Below, piece by piece: positions 8,225-19,618 of a DNA stretch of 64,000 nt. This DNA comes from Salipiger thiooxidans (lineage in GTDB: Bacteria; Pseudomonadota; Alphaproteobacteria; Rhodobacterales; Rhodobacteraceae). Both the position numbers and the translations under genes were made by a program. Every line of letters starts with the position of its first letter. The first letter of the stretch is position 1. Where the stretch lies: contig NZ_FNAV01000001.1 of the NCBI RefSeq assembly GCF_900102075.1, forward strand, positions 1-64,000, given 5' to 3'. The notes beneath the pieces were generated by a model. The model was not told the origin of the DNA. It saw nothing but the letters and a program-made list of their open reading frames with translations, and did not search any database.

Positions 8225-9027
8225 TTTCCGCCATCGGGGTGCGCGTGCTGCTGGCCGTGCTGATCGTCGTGGCGCTGGGGCCGATCCTCTGGACCGTGCT
8301 CGGCGCCTTCAAGGAGCTGCGCGACATCGTCACCCCGGTGCCCAAACTCGTCTTTGAGCCGACGCTGGACAATTTCGCCACCATCCTGCGCAACCCCACG
8401 ATCCGCGACGGGCTGCTGCATTCGGCGATTGTCGTCTCGGTCTCTGTGCTGATCGGCGCGCTGCTGGGCATTCCGGCGGCCCATGTGCTGGCCCGCCACG
8501 CGCGGCGCTATGGCGACGACGTGCAGTTCTTTGTGCTGTCGCTGCGCTTCATGCCCCCCGTCGCCATCGCGATCCCCTTCATCGTCATCTACCTCGATCT
8601 CGGGATTTACGACACGCTGTTCGGGCTGATCCTTGTCTACCTCATCACCACCATCTCGACGGTGATCTGGCTCGCCGTGCCCGCCTTCGAGCGGGTGCCG
8701 CAGAACATCGAGGAAGCCGCCGCCATGGAGGGCTGCGGCCCGGCGGAGATCTTCTGGCGCTTTTCCCTGCCCGTCGCGGCACCGTCGCTCTTCGGCGCGC
8801 TGGTCTTCACCTTCGTGCTGGTCTGGAACGAGCTGCTGCTGGCGCTGACGCTGGCGGCGCAGAATGCCACCCTGCCCGTGGTGGCCGCCTCGATCACCTC
8901 GCTGGGCAAGGAAGTGCCCTGGGGCGTCATCAACGCCGCGACCGTGGTGCTGGTTCTGCCGCCGCTCGTCTTCATCGGCCTTCTGATGGGCCTGCTCAAC
9001 ACCATGGTCCGCAGCGGCCCGAAATAG
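8212..9027 (+). CDS. ABC sugar transporter permease 2 (MalG/UgpE type)
   Basis: The 271-residue inner-membrane protein begins MGKLISAIGVRVLLAVLIVVALGPILWTVLGAFK and contains the EAA loop EEAAAMEGCGPAEIFWRFSLPVAAP. These are standard features of the second permease in carbohydrate uptake family 1 importers. The start codon lies inside the end of the first permease gene, and the ATPase gene follows after 10 bases. It is expected to form the translocation pore with the 7352-8224 product. Nothing is missing. Confidence 0.87.
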   Translation: MGKLISAIGVRVLLAVLIVVALGPILWTVLGAFKELRDIVTPVPKLVFEPTLDNFATILRNPTIRDGLLHSAIVVSVSVLIGALLGIPAAHVLARHARRYGDDVQFFVLSLRFMPPVAIAIPFIVIYLDLGIYDTLFGLILVYLITTISTVIWLAVPAFERVPQNIEEAAAMEGCGPAEIFWRFSLPVAAPSLFGALVFTFVLVWNELLLALTLAAQNATLPVVAASITSLGKEVPWGVINAATVVLVLPPLVFIGLLMGLLNTMVRSGPK

Positions 9028-9037
9028 GACACATCCC

Positions 9038-10117
<1,080 letters not shown>

Positions 10118-10121
10118 CCCA

Positions 10122-11123
10122 ATGACCCGCTACGCCGACAAGATCGCCCGCATCCGCGCGGGCAGCTATCGCAAGGGCGATTACATGATCGCCGACGCCA
10201 AAGATTCCGATGTCACCGGCGGCATCACCACCACCGGCGCGCGGCGCGATGCCTCCGGGATGCCCAGCGGCCCGCGCACCCGCCCCGAATTCCTGCGCCA
10301 GATCCGGACCGTGGTCGAACAGGACGTGGTCGACATCATGCTGACCTCCGCCGGCAACATGGCCGCGCTGCGCGAGGCAGGCGTTTTCGAAGGCAGCGCC
10401 ATCCAGCCCGCGTTTCGCGCCAATGAAACGACCTGCGTCTGGGGCAATGTGCGCGGCGCGGGCTATGCCGCACAGCCCTCCCGCCCCTATCGCGGCGCGG
10501 ATCTGGGCTTTGCCCCCGCGGATTTGTGTCTTTATTCGATCACCTTCAACAACGACACCGAGGCCGACGCCGATGCTCTGGAACGCTATGCCGCGTTTCG
10601 CGCCGAAGCGCGTGACGCCGGGGTGCGGCATTTCCTTGAAGTGTTCAACCCGAACGTCGCGGGGGCCGTTGCCCCCGAGGACACCGGCGCCTTTGTCACC
10701 GATTGCATCATTCGACTGCTGGCGAGCCTGACCCCGACTGAGCGGCCCGAGTTCCTGAAGGTCGCCTATAACGGACCCGAGCACATGGCGGCGCTTGCCG
10801 CGCATGACCCCTCGATGGTGGTTGGTGTTCTGGGCGGCGCGGGCGCCACGCATCGCGACACGTTCGAACTGCTGGCGCAATCCGAACGCCATGGCGCTCG
10901 GCTGGCGCTGTTCGGGCGCAAGATCAACCAAGCCGAAGATCAATGCGCGCTGATCGCCTGGATGCGCCGGGTTGCCGATGGCGAGACGACGCCCGCCGAA
11001 GCCGTCCGGGGCTATCACGCCGATCTCGCGACGCGTGGATTGCAGGCGGATCGCACCCTTGAAGACGATCTTCGGATCACTGCGGAAAGTCTGTGCTTTG
11101 ACGCTGTCTCCGAGCCGGTCTAG
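10122..11123 (+). CDS. TIM-barrel aldolase/isomerase-like protein of unknown reaction
   Basis: This 333-residue protein carries no motif I can tie to one reaction. The pattern of strand-like segments ending in polar residues (VDIMLTSAGNM, LCLYSITFNND, HFLEVFNPNV, FLKVAYNGPEHM, VVGVLGGAGATHRDTFELL) suggests a beta/alpha barrel of the class I aldolase kind; the Lys in FLKVAYNG is a possible Schiff-base residue. The ATG at 10122 is chosen because GGGAGGAG lies 7 bases before it. Set between transporter and regulator, it probably converts the ketose phosphate made by the kinase and dehydrogenase. An isomerase or epimerase role is equally possible. Confidence 0.55.
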   Translation: MTRYADKIARIRAGSYRKGDYMIADAKDSDVTGGITTTGARRDASGMPSGPRTRPEFLRQIRTVVEQDVVDIMLTSAGNMAALREAGVFEGSAIQPAFRANETTCVWGNVRGAGYAAQPSRPYRGADLGFAPADLCLYSITFNNDTEADADALERYAAFRAEARDAGVRHFLEVFNPNVAGAVAPEDTGAFVTDCIIRLLASLTPTERPEFLKVAYNGPEHMAALAAHDPSMVVGVLGGAGATHRDTFELLAQSERHGARLALFGRKINQAEDQCALIAWMRRVADGETTPAEAVRGYHADLATRGLQADRTLEDDLRITAESLCFDAVSEPV

Positions 11124-11157
11124 CCTGCGCCACTCGCGTCGCACTCAAAGGACAGCA

Positions 11158-12108
11158 ATGGCCCGCGCCAACCACCCATCCGACCGGATCGTAGCCGAGA
11201 TTGCATGGCTGTATTACATCAAGGGTTATAACCAGGCCGAGATCGCCAAACGGATGAACCTGTCCCGACCGACGGTCATCACCTACCTGCGGCTGGCGCG
11301 CGAGCGTCAGATTGTGGGGGTGAAGATCGCGGGGCTGCATTTCCGGGTCAACGACCTGGCGGATGCGCTATGCGCGCGCTACGGCCTGCAAAGCGCTTAT
11401 GTCGTCCCCGAGGCCGAAAGCGCGCTGGAGACCGCCTATCAGGTGTGCGAAGCCGCCGCGCAGTTCCTGCCCGATTTCGTATCGACCAGCGACACGTTGG
11501 GCGTGAGCTGGGGGCAGACCGTGTCCTTCGTGTCCGAACGGGTGCCCTGGTGGCCGGTGCAGGGTCTGGTCGTTCGTCAGTTGATCGGCTCGCTGGCGAA
11601 CCCCTTGCTGCCCACCTGCGAAAGCTGCACAACCGAGATCGCGCGGCGGCTCTCGGCGCAATGCATCAACCTAAACGCCCCGGCGGTGTGCAGCGATGCC
11701 GGGCTGGCCGCCCAGCTTCGAGCCGAGCCGATCATTGCGCAACAACTCGACCGCCTGCTCGACTGCAACAAGGCGATCTATTCGCTCAGCCCCTGCACCC
11801 TCGACACGCATGTCGTGCAATTCAACCTCGCGACCGAGGCGGACATTTCCGATTACCGCGCGAAGGGCGCGGTGGGCATCATCGCAGGTCGCTTCATCGA
11901 CCCGGAGGGCGTGCCAGTTCTCGGCGATCTCGACCGGCGCATGATCGGCGCCGATCAGGAATGCCTGCGCGGGATGGAGGGGCTGCTTGTGGTGACCGGT
12001 CTGCCCAAGATGGAAGCGACCCGTGCGGCGCTGCGCGGCGGTTATGTCAATCATGTCGTGCTCGATACGGCGCTTGCCGAAGAGCTGACGCGCAACCGGC
12101 CAGCGTGA
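11158..12108 (+). CDS. SorC/DeoR-type sugar-binding transcriptional regulator
   Basis: The 316-residue protein begins with a helix-turn-helix of the SorC type (IAWLYYIKGYNQAEIAKRMNLSRPTVITYLRLAR, about residues 14-48), followed by the sugar-phosphate sensor domain with LGVSWGQTV and a C-terminal GYVNHVVLDTALAEELTR. Regulators of this family (SorC, EryD, DeoR of Bacillus) bind a phosphorylated sugar and control the linked catabolic operon. It is the last gene of the cluster, 34 bases after the barrel protein, so it is likely co-transcribed. The candidate operator upstream of 2770 is its most likely target. Confidence 0.85.
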   Translation: MARANHPSDRIVAEIAWLYYIKGYNQAEIAKRMNLSRPTVITYLRLARERQIVGVKIAGLHFRVNDLADALCARYGLQSAYVVPEAESALETAYQVCEAAAQFLPDFVSTSDTLGVSWGQTVSFVSERVPWWPVQGLVVRQLIGSLANPLLPTCESCTTEIARRLSAQCINLNAPAVCSDAGLAAQLRAEPIIAQQLDRLLDCNKAIYSLSPCTLDTHVVQFNLATEADISDYRAKGAVGIIAGRFIDPEGVPVLGDLDRRMIGADQECLRGMEGLLVVTGLPKMEATRAALRGGYVNHVVLDTALAEELTRNRPA

Positions 12109-12387
12109 TTTTCACGCGGGTCGCGGAGCGACTTGCCGCCTTATATGTTCAGTCCCGGCATCTGGTGGAGCGGGTTCAGGATGAATCGATCCGGCCTCTG
12201 ATGTCCAGATTTTGCAGGTGTATTCGTAGGGCGCGAGCCCGTCGAGGATCTTGAGCCTACGAGCGAAGTTGTAGGCAGCCATGAAGACCGAGAGGTGCGG
12301 TCTCAGCTGAATGTGGCTGTCGTAGTGGGGGCGTTTGACGATGGCCTCCTTGATCGTGCGGTTCATTCGCTCGACCTGGCCGTTTGT

Positions 12388-12429
12388 CGGCGAAACAGTC
12401 CCCCGGACTGTTTCCCAATCCTCCAAACT
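12388..12429. repeat. Short palindromic insert G (42 bp, in frame)
   Basis: This 42-base block is absent from the copy at 1-317. It centres on a perfect 10-bp stem, GAAACAGTCC at 12392-12401 and GGACTGTTTC at 12405-12414, with a 3-base CCC loop. Read with the transposase it adds 14 codons (SLEDWETVRGTVSP) and keeps the frame open. Its arms differ from inserts A-F, so it is a second family. Confidence 0.75.
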
Positions 12430-12469
12430 CCACGGATGGTTCGGGTTGGTCAGGCGGTGCTCGATCCCG

Positions 12470-12510
12470 CTCGACCATTGTCCTTGGACCAATGGCGGAC
12501 AAGGTCTCGC
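12470..12510. repeat. Short palindromic insert H (about 41 bp)
   Basis: This block replaces about four bases of the uninterrupted copy and shifts the reading frame. The centre is an imperfect hairpin, CCATTGTCC (12475-12483) against GGACCAATGG (12486-12495), with a 2-base loop and one bulged C. A competing pairing, TTGTCC with GGACAA at 12497-12502, is also possible. It does not match A-F or G. Confidence 0.6.
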
Positions 12511-12589
12511 CCTCACAGATCATGTCGAACCGCATTGCCCGCGCGTATGCTGTGTTCCGGTTGCGGGGCTGCTCGGCGATCTGCCCCGG

Positions 12590-12890
12590 GGACGGCAACA
12601 CCCCTGCCCTCGCGCCCGTCTACGACCTGCTCTCGACCATTCCTCATCTTCCTGCGGACGATTTGGCCCTGTCGGGCGGCGGCGAGCGCGCCTTCAAAGC
12701 ACTGACCTCGGCCCGCTGGAAGGCCTTCGACAACCGCGTCAAGCCCCCCGAACCCGCCGTTTTGAAGGTGGTTGCCGAAACTCGTCAGGCGGTCGATGCA
12801 CATTGGTGGGATCTGCCCGAACGCGCCGTCGTACCCGGCGCGGTCCCGGAACGCATCGACGCCCACGTCCGGACGATGACGACCGTTCTG
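12590..12890 (+). pseudogene. HipA-family toxin kinase, C-terminal fragment
   Basis: About 98 codons can be read: DGNTPALAPVYDLLSTIPHLPADDLALSGGGERAF, then a helical tail ending HVRTMTTVL. This matches the end of HipA-like serine/threonine kinases, where APVYDLLST is a conserved stretch after the catalytic core. The catalytic domain and the HipB antitoxin partner are absent; the fragment starts where the IS481 remnant ends. It cannot be an active toxin. It points to loss of a toxin-antitoxin module by IS activity. Confidence 0.7.
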
Positions 12891-14372
12891 GTCGGGCGAC
12901 CGAGGTCGGGGATTTCCGGACCCGCCCCAGTTGGGGATCACGGATCGGCAAGCCATATCGGCAATGACGATCGGTCCAGCCTCACGGCGGGACGGACGCC
13001 TCATTCGGACGAAGTTCATTGAGCCTGCGCAGCTTGCAAGAAGATCGAGACCATGGCGGCTGAATTGCAACGTAACGCGCGAATGAGAAGGAAAAAAAGC
13101 ACGAAAACTCGTGTGAAAATACTGCACACAAAGCACATCAACCATCTGATTTAAATTACAAATTCCCCCATCCATCATCGGGAGGCGGACAGACGAGCGT
13201 TCGGGCGCAGACTTCACCGGTCATGCGCGTTCCTTTGTCCTTGCTCTGGATCGGGCCGGTTCGGAGGTGAGCCAGCCACTGCCGGGCGGGGGCATGGTGC
13301 CCTGGCCGGTCCCCCTGAACACGGTCTGACGTGACTTGGATCCTGGACATAGGAGCGCCGGGCGGCGGCGGTGAACCTGCGGGCCCCTGCATCTGCAGCA
13401 AGGAAACCCGCCTGGTCACGCTCTGGGTCTCGCGAGGATGGGTCGTCGAAACAGGGGCAAAGATGATGATGCCCGATCTGCTCGAGCGACAGATCCCGTG
13501 TCGGAAGCCGGCGCGGCGCCCCCGCGCAACCTTGAACTCCGCCATGGAACCCATGCCGTGACGCCTGCGTGGCATCATGCGAATCGCGGGGAAGGCGGTT
13601 GCAGGTATTGCCGTTTGCGAGCGGCCCGGCGGAGGTCGTGCGCAGGGTGGTTCGGGCGGCGTTCCGCCTCGTGCAAGACAGCTCGGCAGCTCTCAACCCG
13701 GAAATGGCCGGACTTACATGTCCGGCGGCGGCATCCGTGCCGCCCTCATACCAAGCGCTCAAAGTCCCTTGCCACGTGGCGCGGAGGCTGCCTTGCGGCC
13801 GCAGAGGCCTCAGCGGGGACGTTCACAAAACTGCCAGGAGAACACTTTTAGGTTGCAAATGCCCTCCGCGGAGACACGCCAGATACACCTGCGGTTATAA
13901 ATGCCCTCTATCCAACAACCCTTGATAGTGCTAACTTTTCTCTCGGAGAGGTGTTTCCCGTAGGGGGGAGACGAGACGTTCGCGATCGGGGCAGATCCGG
14001 CAGTGCCGCTTCCGTCCCATCAGGGTGGGCTTTGACATGACGGGACGCGTGGAGACGGCGCCAAAGGGCGCGGAAGACGCGGGCGGCGGGCCCCGATCCA
14101 CTGCGCGCCATGCCCGGCCCGATGACGGCACTTCGCGCCCCACCGCACGCCACGGACCGCCACCGCATTCCACGGGCACCCCGATGCCCGCATCCAGGAC
14201 GTTCGACCTGACCCCGGTGCCGTCACGGCCGCGAGACCCGCGCCCGTGTACAGCCACCACGACGGGGTCGAGGTCGCCCGTGGCCCTTAAGGGGATCCAC
14301 GCCGCCTTGCCGGGCGGCACCGCACTCCCGCCGGGCAATTCTCTGAAGTCGCGATATTCTGAGGAGTTTCTT
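12891..14372. other. 1.48-kb stretch without a recognisable gene
   Basis: Several open frames cross this region on both strands, but their translations are low-complexity mixtures of Arg, Ala, Pro and Gly with no motif I recognise. None has a good ribosome site with matching codon use. The part from 13040 to 13170 and the part around 13850-13940 are relatively A+T-rich. The last 40 bases hold the ribosome site of the sulfatase gene and presumably its promoter. It looks like decayed sequence next to the IS481/HipA debris. Confidence 0.5.
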
Positions 14373-15974
14373 ATGAAACCGAAGCACTGGATAGCAACGA
14401 CCATTTGCAGCACCGCATTCATCGCCGGCGCCGCATTCGCCCAAGACGCGGAAACGGCCGACCAGCCGAACATCTTAGTGATCTGGGGCGACGATGTGGG
14501 TCAGTCCAACGTCTCGGCCTACACCATGGGCCTGATGGGCTACACCACGCCCAATATCGACCGGATCGCCAAGGAAGGGATGATGTTCACCGACTATTAC
14601 GCCGAGCAGTCCTGCACCGCCGGCCGGTCGTCCTTCATCATGGGCCAGTCGGTCTTCCGCACCGGCCTCTCCAAGGTCGGCCTGCCCGGCGCCGAAGAGG
14701 GCATGCAGGTCGAGGATCCGACCATCGCCGGCATGCTGAAGGCGCAGGGCTACGCCACCGGCCAGTTCGGCAAGAACCACCTCGGCGACCGTGACGAACA
14801 CCTGCCGACGAACCACGGCTTCGACGAATTCATGGGCAACCTCTACCACCTGAACGCCGAGGAAGAGCCCGAGCACGAGGATTATCCGGGCGACATGGTG
14901 ATGCCCGACGGCAGCACCTTCCGCGAGACCTTCGGACCGCGCGGCGTGCTGCATTCCTACGCCGATGGCGAGATCCAGGACACCGGCCCGCTCACCCGCC
15001 AGCGCATGGAGACCGTCGACGACGAGACCGTCGCGGCAGCCATCGACTTCATCGAGCGCCAGCAGGAAGCGGGGACGCCCTGGTTCGTGTGGTGGAACGG
15101 CACCCGGATGCACGCCCGCACCCACGTTCCCGACGACGTCCGCGCCAAGGCCGACGAGATGGCCGGGCGCCACCTCGACGAGTATTCCGCCGGGATGCTG
15201 CAGCACGACATGAACGTGGGCCAGCTTCTCGACAAGATCGACGAGCTCGGAATCGCCGACAACACCTTCGTGTTCTACTCGACCGACAACGGCCCGCACA
15301 TGAACACCTGGCCGGACGCGGCGATGACGCCGTTCTGGGGCGAGAAGAACACCCAGTGGGAAGGCGGCTGGCGGGTGCCCGCGATGGTGCGCTGGCCCGG
15401 CAAGGTCGAACCCGGAACCGTCTCCAACGAGATCATCCACCACATGGACTGGTTCCCGACCTTCCTCGCGATGGCCGGCAACGAAACCGTCAAGGAAGAC
15501 CTGCTGACCGGCGTGACCGTGGCCGAGGTCGGCGGTGGCCGCGACTACCGCGTGCACCTCGACGGCTACAACATCCTGCCGCTGCTGACCGGCGAGACCA
15601 CCGACAGCCCGCGCGAGGAGATCTTCTACTTCACCGACGACGGCGACCTTGCGGCGCTGCGCTGGAACGACTGGAAGATCACCTTCCTCGAGCAGAAGGC
15701 ATGGGGCACGCTGCGGGCCTGGATGGAGCCGCTCACGCCGCTTCGCACGCCGCTGGTGTTCAACCTGCGCCGCGACCCCTACGAGCGCGCCTACCGCACC
15801 TCGAACACCTACTACGACTGGATGTTCGACCGCGCCTACATGCTGGTGCCCGCACAGCGCTATGTCGGCAATTTCCTCGAGACCTTCATCGAGTACCCGC
15901 CGCGCCAGGAAGCGGCGTCGTTCAGCCTCGACAAGGTCATGGAGAAGCTGTCGCAGCCACATGGCGCCCAATAG
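14373..15974 (+). CDS. Secreted cysteine-type sulfatase (arylsulfatase family)
   Basis: The 533-residue protein has a signal peptide ending near AFA (residue 23), the metal-binding pair WGDD (Asp40-Asp41) and the sulfatase signature SCTAGR, with Cys81 as the residue to be converted to formylglycine. A downstream STDNGPHMNTWPDAAMTPFWGEKNTQWEGGWRVP segment matches the second metal/substrate region of type I sulfatases. It would hydrolyse sulfate esters in the periplasm or outside the cell. The ATG at 14373 follows GAGGAG and places the signal peptide at the very N-terminus; a longer in-frame extension upstream is unlikely. No formylglycine-generating enzyme gene is in the window. Confidence 0.88.
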   Translation: MKPKHWIATTICSTAFIAGAAFAQDAETADQPNILVIWGDDVGQSNVSAYTMGLMGYTTPNIDRIAKEGMMFTDYYAEQSCTAGRSSFIMGQSVFRTGLSKVGLPGAEEGMQVEDPTIAGMLKAQGYATGQFGKNHLGDRDEHLPTNHGFDEFMGNLYHLNAEEEPEHEDYPGDMVMPDGSTFRETFGPRGVLHSYADGEIQDTGPLTRQRMETVDDETVAAAIDFIERQQEAGTPWFVWWNGTRMHARTHVPDDVRAKADEMAGRHLDEYSAGMLQHDMNVGQLLDKIDELGIADNTFVFYSTDNGPHMNTWPDAAMTPFWGEKNTQWEGGWRVPAMVRWPGKVEPGTVSNEIIHHMDWFPTFLAMAGNETVKEDLLTGVTVAEVGGGRDYRVHLDGYNILPLLTGETTDSPREEIFYFTDDGDLAALRWNDWKITFLEQKAWGTLRAWMEPLTPLRTPLVFNLRRDPYERAYRTSNTYYDWMFDRAYMLVPAQRYVGNFLETFIEYPPRQEAASFSLDKVMEKLSQPHGAQ

Positions 15975-16037
15975 TCCACGCTTGACGGACCGGCGGCCCC
16001 CGCCGCCGGTCTTTCCCATTTTCAGGAGGTTCCTGCG

Positions 16038-17009
16038 ATGCGTATTGCCGCAGCCACGATTGTCACGCTGACCCTGCCCCTGAGCGCCCTCGCCGATCCC
16101 CTGCCGTCGTGGAACGACACCGAGGCCAAGGCCGCGATCATCGCCTTCGTCGACACGGTCACCGATCCCGAGTCCGGCGATTTCGTCCCGGCCCGCGACC
16201 GCATCGCCACCTTCGACAACGACGGCACGCTCTGGGCCGAGCAGCCGGTCTATTTCCAGGCGCTCTACGCGCTCGACGTGCTCAGGGAGAAGGCCGCGGA
16301 CGATCCCTCGATCCTCGGCACCGACGTCCTGAAGGCCGCGGCCGAGGGCGATCTCGACACGGTTATGGCCAGCGGTATCGAGGGCCTGCTCGAGGTGATC
16401 AACGTCTCGCACGCGGGCATCACCGTCGATGCCTTCCAGGCCGATGCCTACGAGTGGCTCACCACCGCGACCCATCCGACCAGCGGCAAGACCTATGCCG
16501 GTATGGTCTACCAGCCGATGCTCGAGCTGCTGAGCTACCTGCGCGACGAGGGCTTTGCCACCTACATCGTCTCGGGCGGCGGCATCGACTTCATCCGCTC
16601 GTTCGCCGACGACGCCTATGGCATCCCGCCGTGGCAGGTGGTCGGCACCGAGGGCACCACGACCTTTGCCGTCGAGGAGGGCGGCGCGGTGCTCAACAAG
16701 GACGGCGGCGTCACCTTCGTCGACGACAAGGAGGGTAAGCCGGTCGGGATCATCCGCCACATCGGCCAGCGCCCGATCTTCGCCGCGGGCAATTCCGACG
16801 GGGATTTCGAGATGCTCGAATACACAACCGGCGGCGACGGGCCGTCCTTCGGACTGATCGTGCACCACACCGACGCCGAACGGGAGTTCTCCTACGATCG
16901 CGACAGCCACATCGGCGAACTGGAGCGCGGCCTCGACGAGGGCCCGGAACGCGGCTGGCTGATCGTCGACATGGCACAGGACTGGGCGAAGGTGTTCCCG
17001 TCCGACTGA
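16038..17009 (+). CDS. Exported HAD-superfamily phosphatase-like hydrolase
   Basis: The 323-residue protein has a signal peptide (MRIAAATIVTLTLPLSALA), the HAD nucleophile motif FDNDGTLW (Asp60 and Asp62), a motif II serine in YIVSGGG, and a GNSDGDFEML acid motif IV. The fold resembles phosphoserine phosphatase-like HAD enzymes, but the signal peptide indicates periplasmic action. It starts 63 bases after the sulfatase behind AGGAGG, and the MoxR gene follows 75 bases later on the same strand. A joint role with the sulfatase in releasing sulfate and phosphate is a reasonable guess, not shown. Confidence 0.8.
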   Translation: MRIAAATIVTLTLPLSALADPLPSWNDTEAKAAIIAFVDTVTDPESGDFVPARDRIATFDNDGTLWAEQPVYFQALYALDVLREKAADDPSILGTDVLKAAAEGDLDTVMASGIEGLLEVINVSHAGITVDAFQADAYEWLTTATHPTSGKTYAGMVYQPMLELLSYLRDEGFATYIVSGGGIDFIRSFADDAYGIPPWQVVGTEGTTTFAVEEGGAVLNKDGGVTFVDDKEGKPVGIIRHIGQRPIFAAGNSDGDFEMLEYTTGGDGPSFGLIVHHTDAEREFSYDRDSHIGELERGLDEGPERGWLIVDMAQDWAKVFPSD

Positions 17010-17084
17010 GCCTGGCGACTGAGCCTGGCAACTGGGCGCGCGGGACGCTTGCGGGAAGAAGGCTTGGGGGAAGAAGGATTGAGC

Positions 17085-18089
<1,005 letters not shown>

Positions 18090-18146
18090 GACGCCACCCC
18101 GGCGGTTGACCCGACCGCTGGCCCGACCACCTGAAGGGGGGAGAAG

Positions 18147-19124
18147 ATGAAGGACCGCGCCGCCCGCATCCGCACCGGAACCCTGCCGAAGGCCCGGCAG
18201 GTGTCGGAGGATCCGCGCATCCACACGAGTCTCGCGCATCTGCGCAGCCTCGAGGGTCCGGCGCGCGGGCTCAGCTTCCTGCCGCGCCAGCCGGCGCAAT
18301 CGGTGCTGAACGGCCGCCATGCCTCGCGGCTGCGCGGGCGCGGGCTCAACTTCGAGGAGCTGCGCGACTACCTGCCCGGCGACGACGTGCGCGCCATCGA
18401 CTGGAAGGTCACCGCCCGCACCGGCGCGCCGCACGTTCGGGTGATGACCGAGGAGCGCGACCGCCCTGCCCTGCTGGTGGTCGACCAGCGCATGTCGATG
18501 TTCTTCGGCACGCGGCACAACATGAAGTCGGTGACCGCCGCCGAGGCCGCCGCGATGACCGCCTTCCGCATCCTGGACCAGGGCGACCGGGTGGGCGGCA
18601 TCGTCTTCGGCGACGAGGTGCTGGCCGAGATCCGTCCGCAGCGCAGCCGCGCAGCGCTCAACCGCTTCCTCACCGCGCTGGCCGATGCCAGCGCGCTGCT
18701 GCACGCCGAGGCCCCCAACGTGACGCCCATCGGGCTCACGCAGGTGCTGCGCTCGGTGGCGCACATCGCCCGGCGCAACCACCTGATCGTGGTGCTGAGC
18801 GATTTCGACGGCATCGACGCCGAGACCGAGCGCGTGGTGGCGGCGCTGTCACGGCACAACGACCTGATCCTCGTGCCGGTCACCGATCCCAGCGCGGGCG
18901 AGCTGCCCCCGGGCCTGCGCCTCATCGTCACCGACGGCGCGCTGCAGGCCGAGATCGACACGGGATCCGCCGGCGCCCGGCAGGGGCTGGCCGAGATGTC
19001 ACGCGGCCGGATCCGCGAGGTGCTCGACTGGCAGCGCCGCTTCGGCGTCGCGATCCTGCCGCTCTCCGCCGGAGAAGAGACCCTGCCGCAGATGCGCCGC
19101 CTGCTGGGGCTCGGGCCGCGATGA
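18147..19124 (+). CDS. DUF58 domain protein of the MoxR-vWA cluster
   Basis: The 325-residue protein contains the DUF58 core FEELRDYLPGDDVRAIDWKVTARTGAPHVRVM (about residues 70-101) followed by a vWA-like fold (LLVVDQRMSMFFGT; VVLSDFDGID). DUF58 proteins almost always sit next to MoxR and are thought to be its partners at the membrane; their biochemical role is unclear. There is no signal peptide or strong membrane segment, so it should be cytoplasmic. A GGGGGGAG site precedes the ATG. The stop overlaps the next start (ATGA). Confidence 0.85.
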   Translation: MKDRAARIRTGTLPKARQVSEDPRIHTSLAHLRSLEGPARGLSFLPRQPAQSVLNGRHASRLRGRGLNFEELRDYLPGDDVRAIDWKVTARTGAPHVRVMTEERDRPALLVVDQRMSMFFGTRHNMKSVTAAEAAAMTAFRILDQGDRVGGIVFGDEVLAEIRPQRSRAALNRFLTALADASALLHAEAPNVTPIGLTQVLRSVAHIARRNHLIVVLSDFDGIDAETERVVAALSRHNDLILVPVTDPSAGELPPGLRLIVTDGALQAEIDTGSAGARQGLAEMSRGRIREVLDWQRRFGVAILPLSAGEETLPQMRRLLGLGPR

Positions 19125-19618
19125 CCGACGAGGACGCCCCGGAAACCGCCGAAAGCCTCGTCGCGCTCATCGACCTGCTGGTCGAGCCGGCGCCGCCCGT
19201 TCCGGTGCCGCTGACGCCGCAGACATGGGGCTGGGCGGCGCTCGCAGTGCTGCTGCTGGCCCTTGTGGCCTGGGGGCTCTGGCGCTGGCTGGCGCAGCGC
19301 CGTGCCAACGCCTACCGCCGCGCCGCGCTGGCCGATCTCGGCACCGCCGCCACCACCGCCGAGCTCGCCGAGATCCTGCGCCGCGCCGCGCTGGCCGCGT
19401 GGCCGCGCACCGAGGTCGCGGCGCTCGCGGGTGCCGACTGGACCCGCTTCCTCGACCGCACCGGCAAGGGCGAATTTCCTGCCGCCGCGGGCGAGGAACT
19501 GCGCCGCGCCACCTATCGCGACACCGGGACCGCGCCCTCGCCCGAGCTGCGCGCCGCCGCAGGCCGCTGGCTGCGCAGCCACCGCGCCGGGCCCCCTGTC
19601 GCGGGGGCGCCGTCATGA
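19121..19618 (+). CDS. DUF4381 membrane-anchored protein
   Basis: The 165-residue protein has one membrane segment (WGWAALAVLLLALVAWGLWRWLA, about residues 36-58) and a helical cytoplasmic part rich in Ala and Arg (YRRAALADLGTAATTAELAEILRRAALAAW). This is the usual form of DUF4381 proteins found between DUF58 and vWA genes. It is translationally coupled on both sides through ATGA overlaps. It probably anchors the MoxR complex at the membrane; no enzymatic residues are apparent. Confidence 0.75.
   Translation: MTDEDAPETAESLVALIDLLVEPAPPVPVPLTPQTWGWAALAVLLLALVAWGLWRWLAQRRANAYRRAALADLGTAATTAELAEILRRAALAAWPRTEVAALAGADWTRFLDRTGKGEFPAAAGEELRRATYRDTGTAPSPELRAAAGRWLRSHRAGPPVAGAPS

Larger units (their letters stand above)
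12142..12588 (-). mobile_element. IS481-family transposase remnant with two different hairpin inserts
   Basis: On the minus strand the sequence reads from AEQPRNRNTAYARAMRFDMICE (12588 downwards) to HQMPGLNI near 12143. Compared with the uninterrupted copy at 1-317 it carries two extra blocks: one between MICE and GIEHRLT, and one between NHPW and TNGQVERMN. The first shifts the frame; the second is 42 bases and keeps it. A further one-base change near TSEP shifts the C-terminal tail. The N-terminal half of the transposase is missing, with a HipA gene fragment abutting the broken end. The element is dead. Confidence 0.82.

Noticed and set aside
12384-12589. Plus-strand coding upstream of the HipA fragment in the same frame
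   Set aside because: This part is the complement of the IS481 transposase with its inserts; HipA similarity begins only at about 12590.
13214-13762. Open frame of 182 codons on the minus strand in the gene-poor region
   Set aside because: Composition is Arg/Ala/Pro/Cys-rich without any motif, other frames are equally open, and no ribosome site fits.
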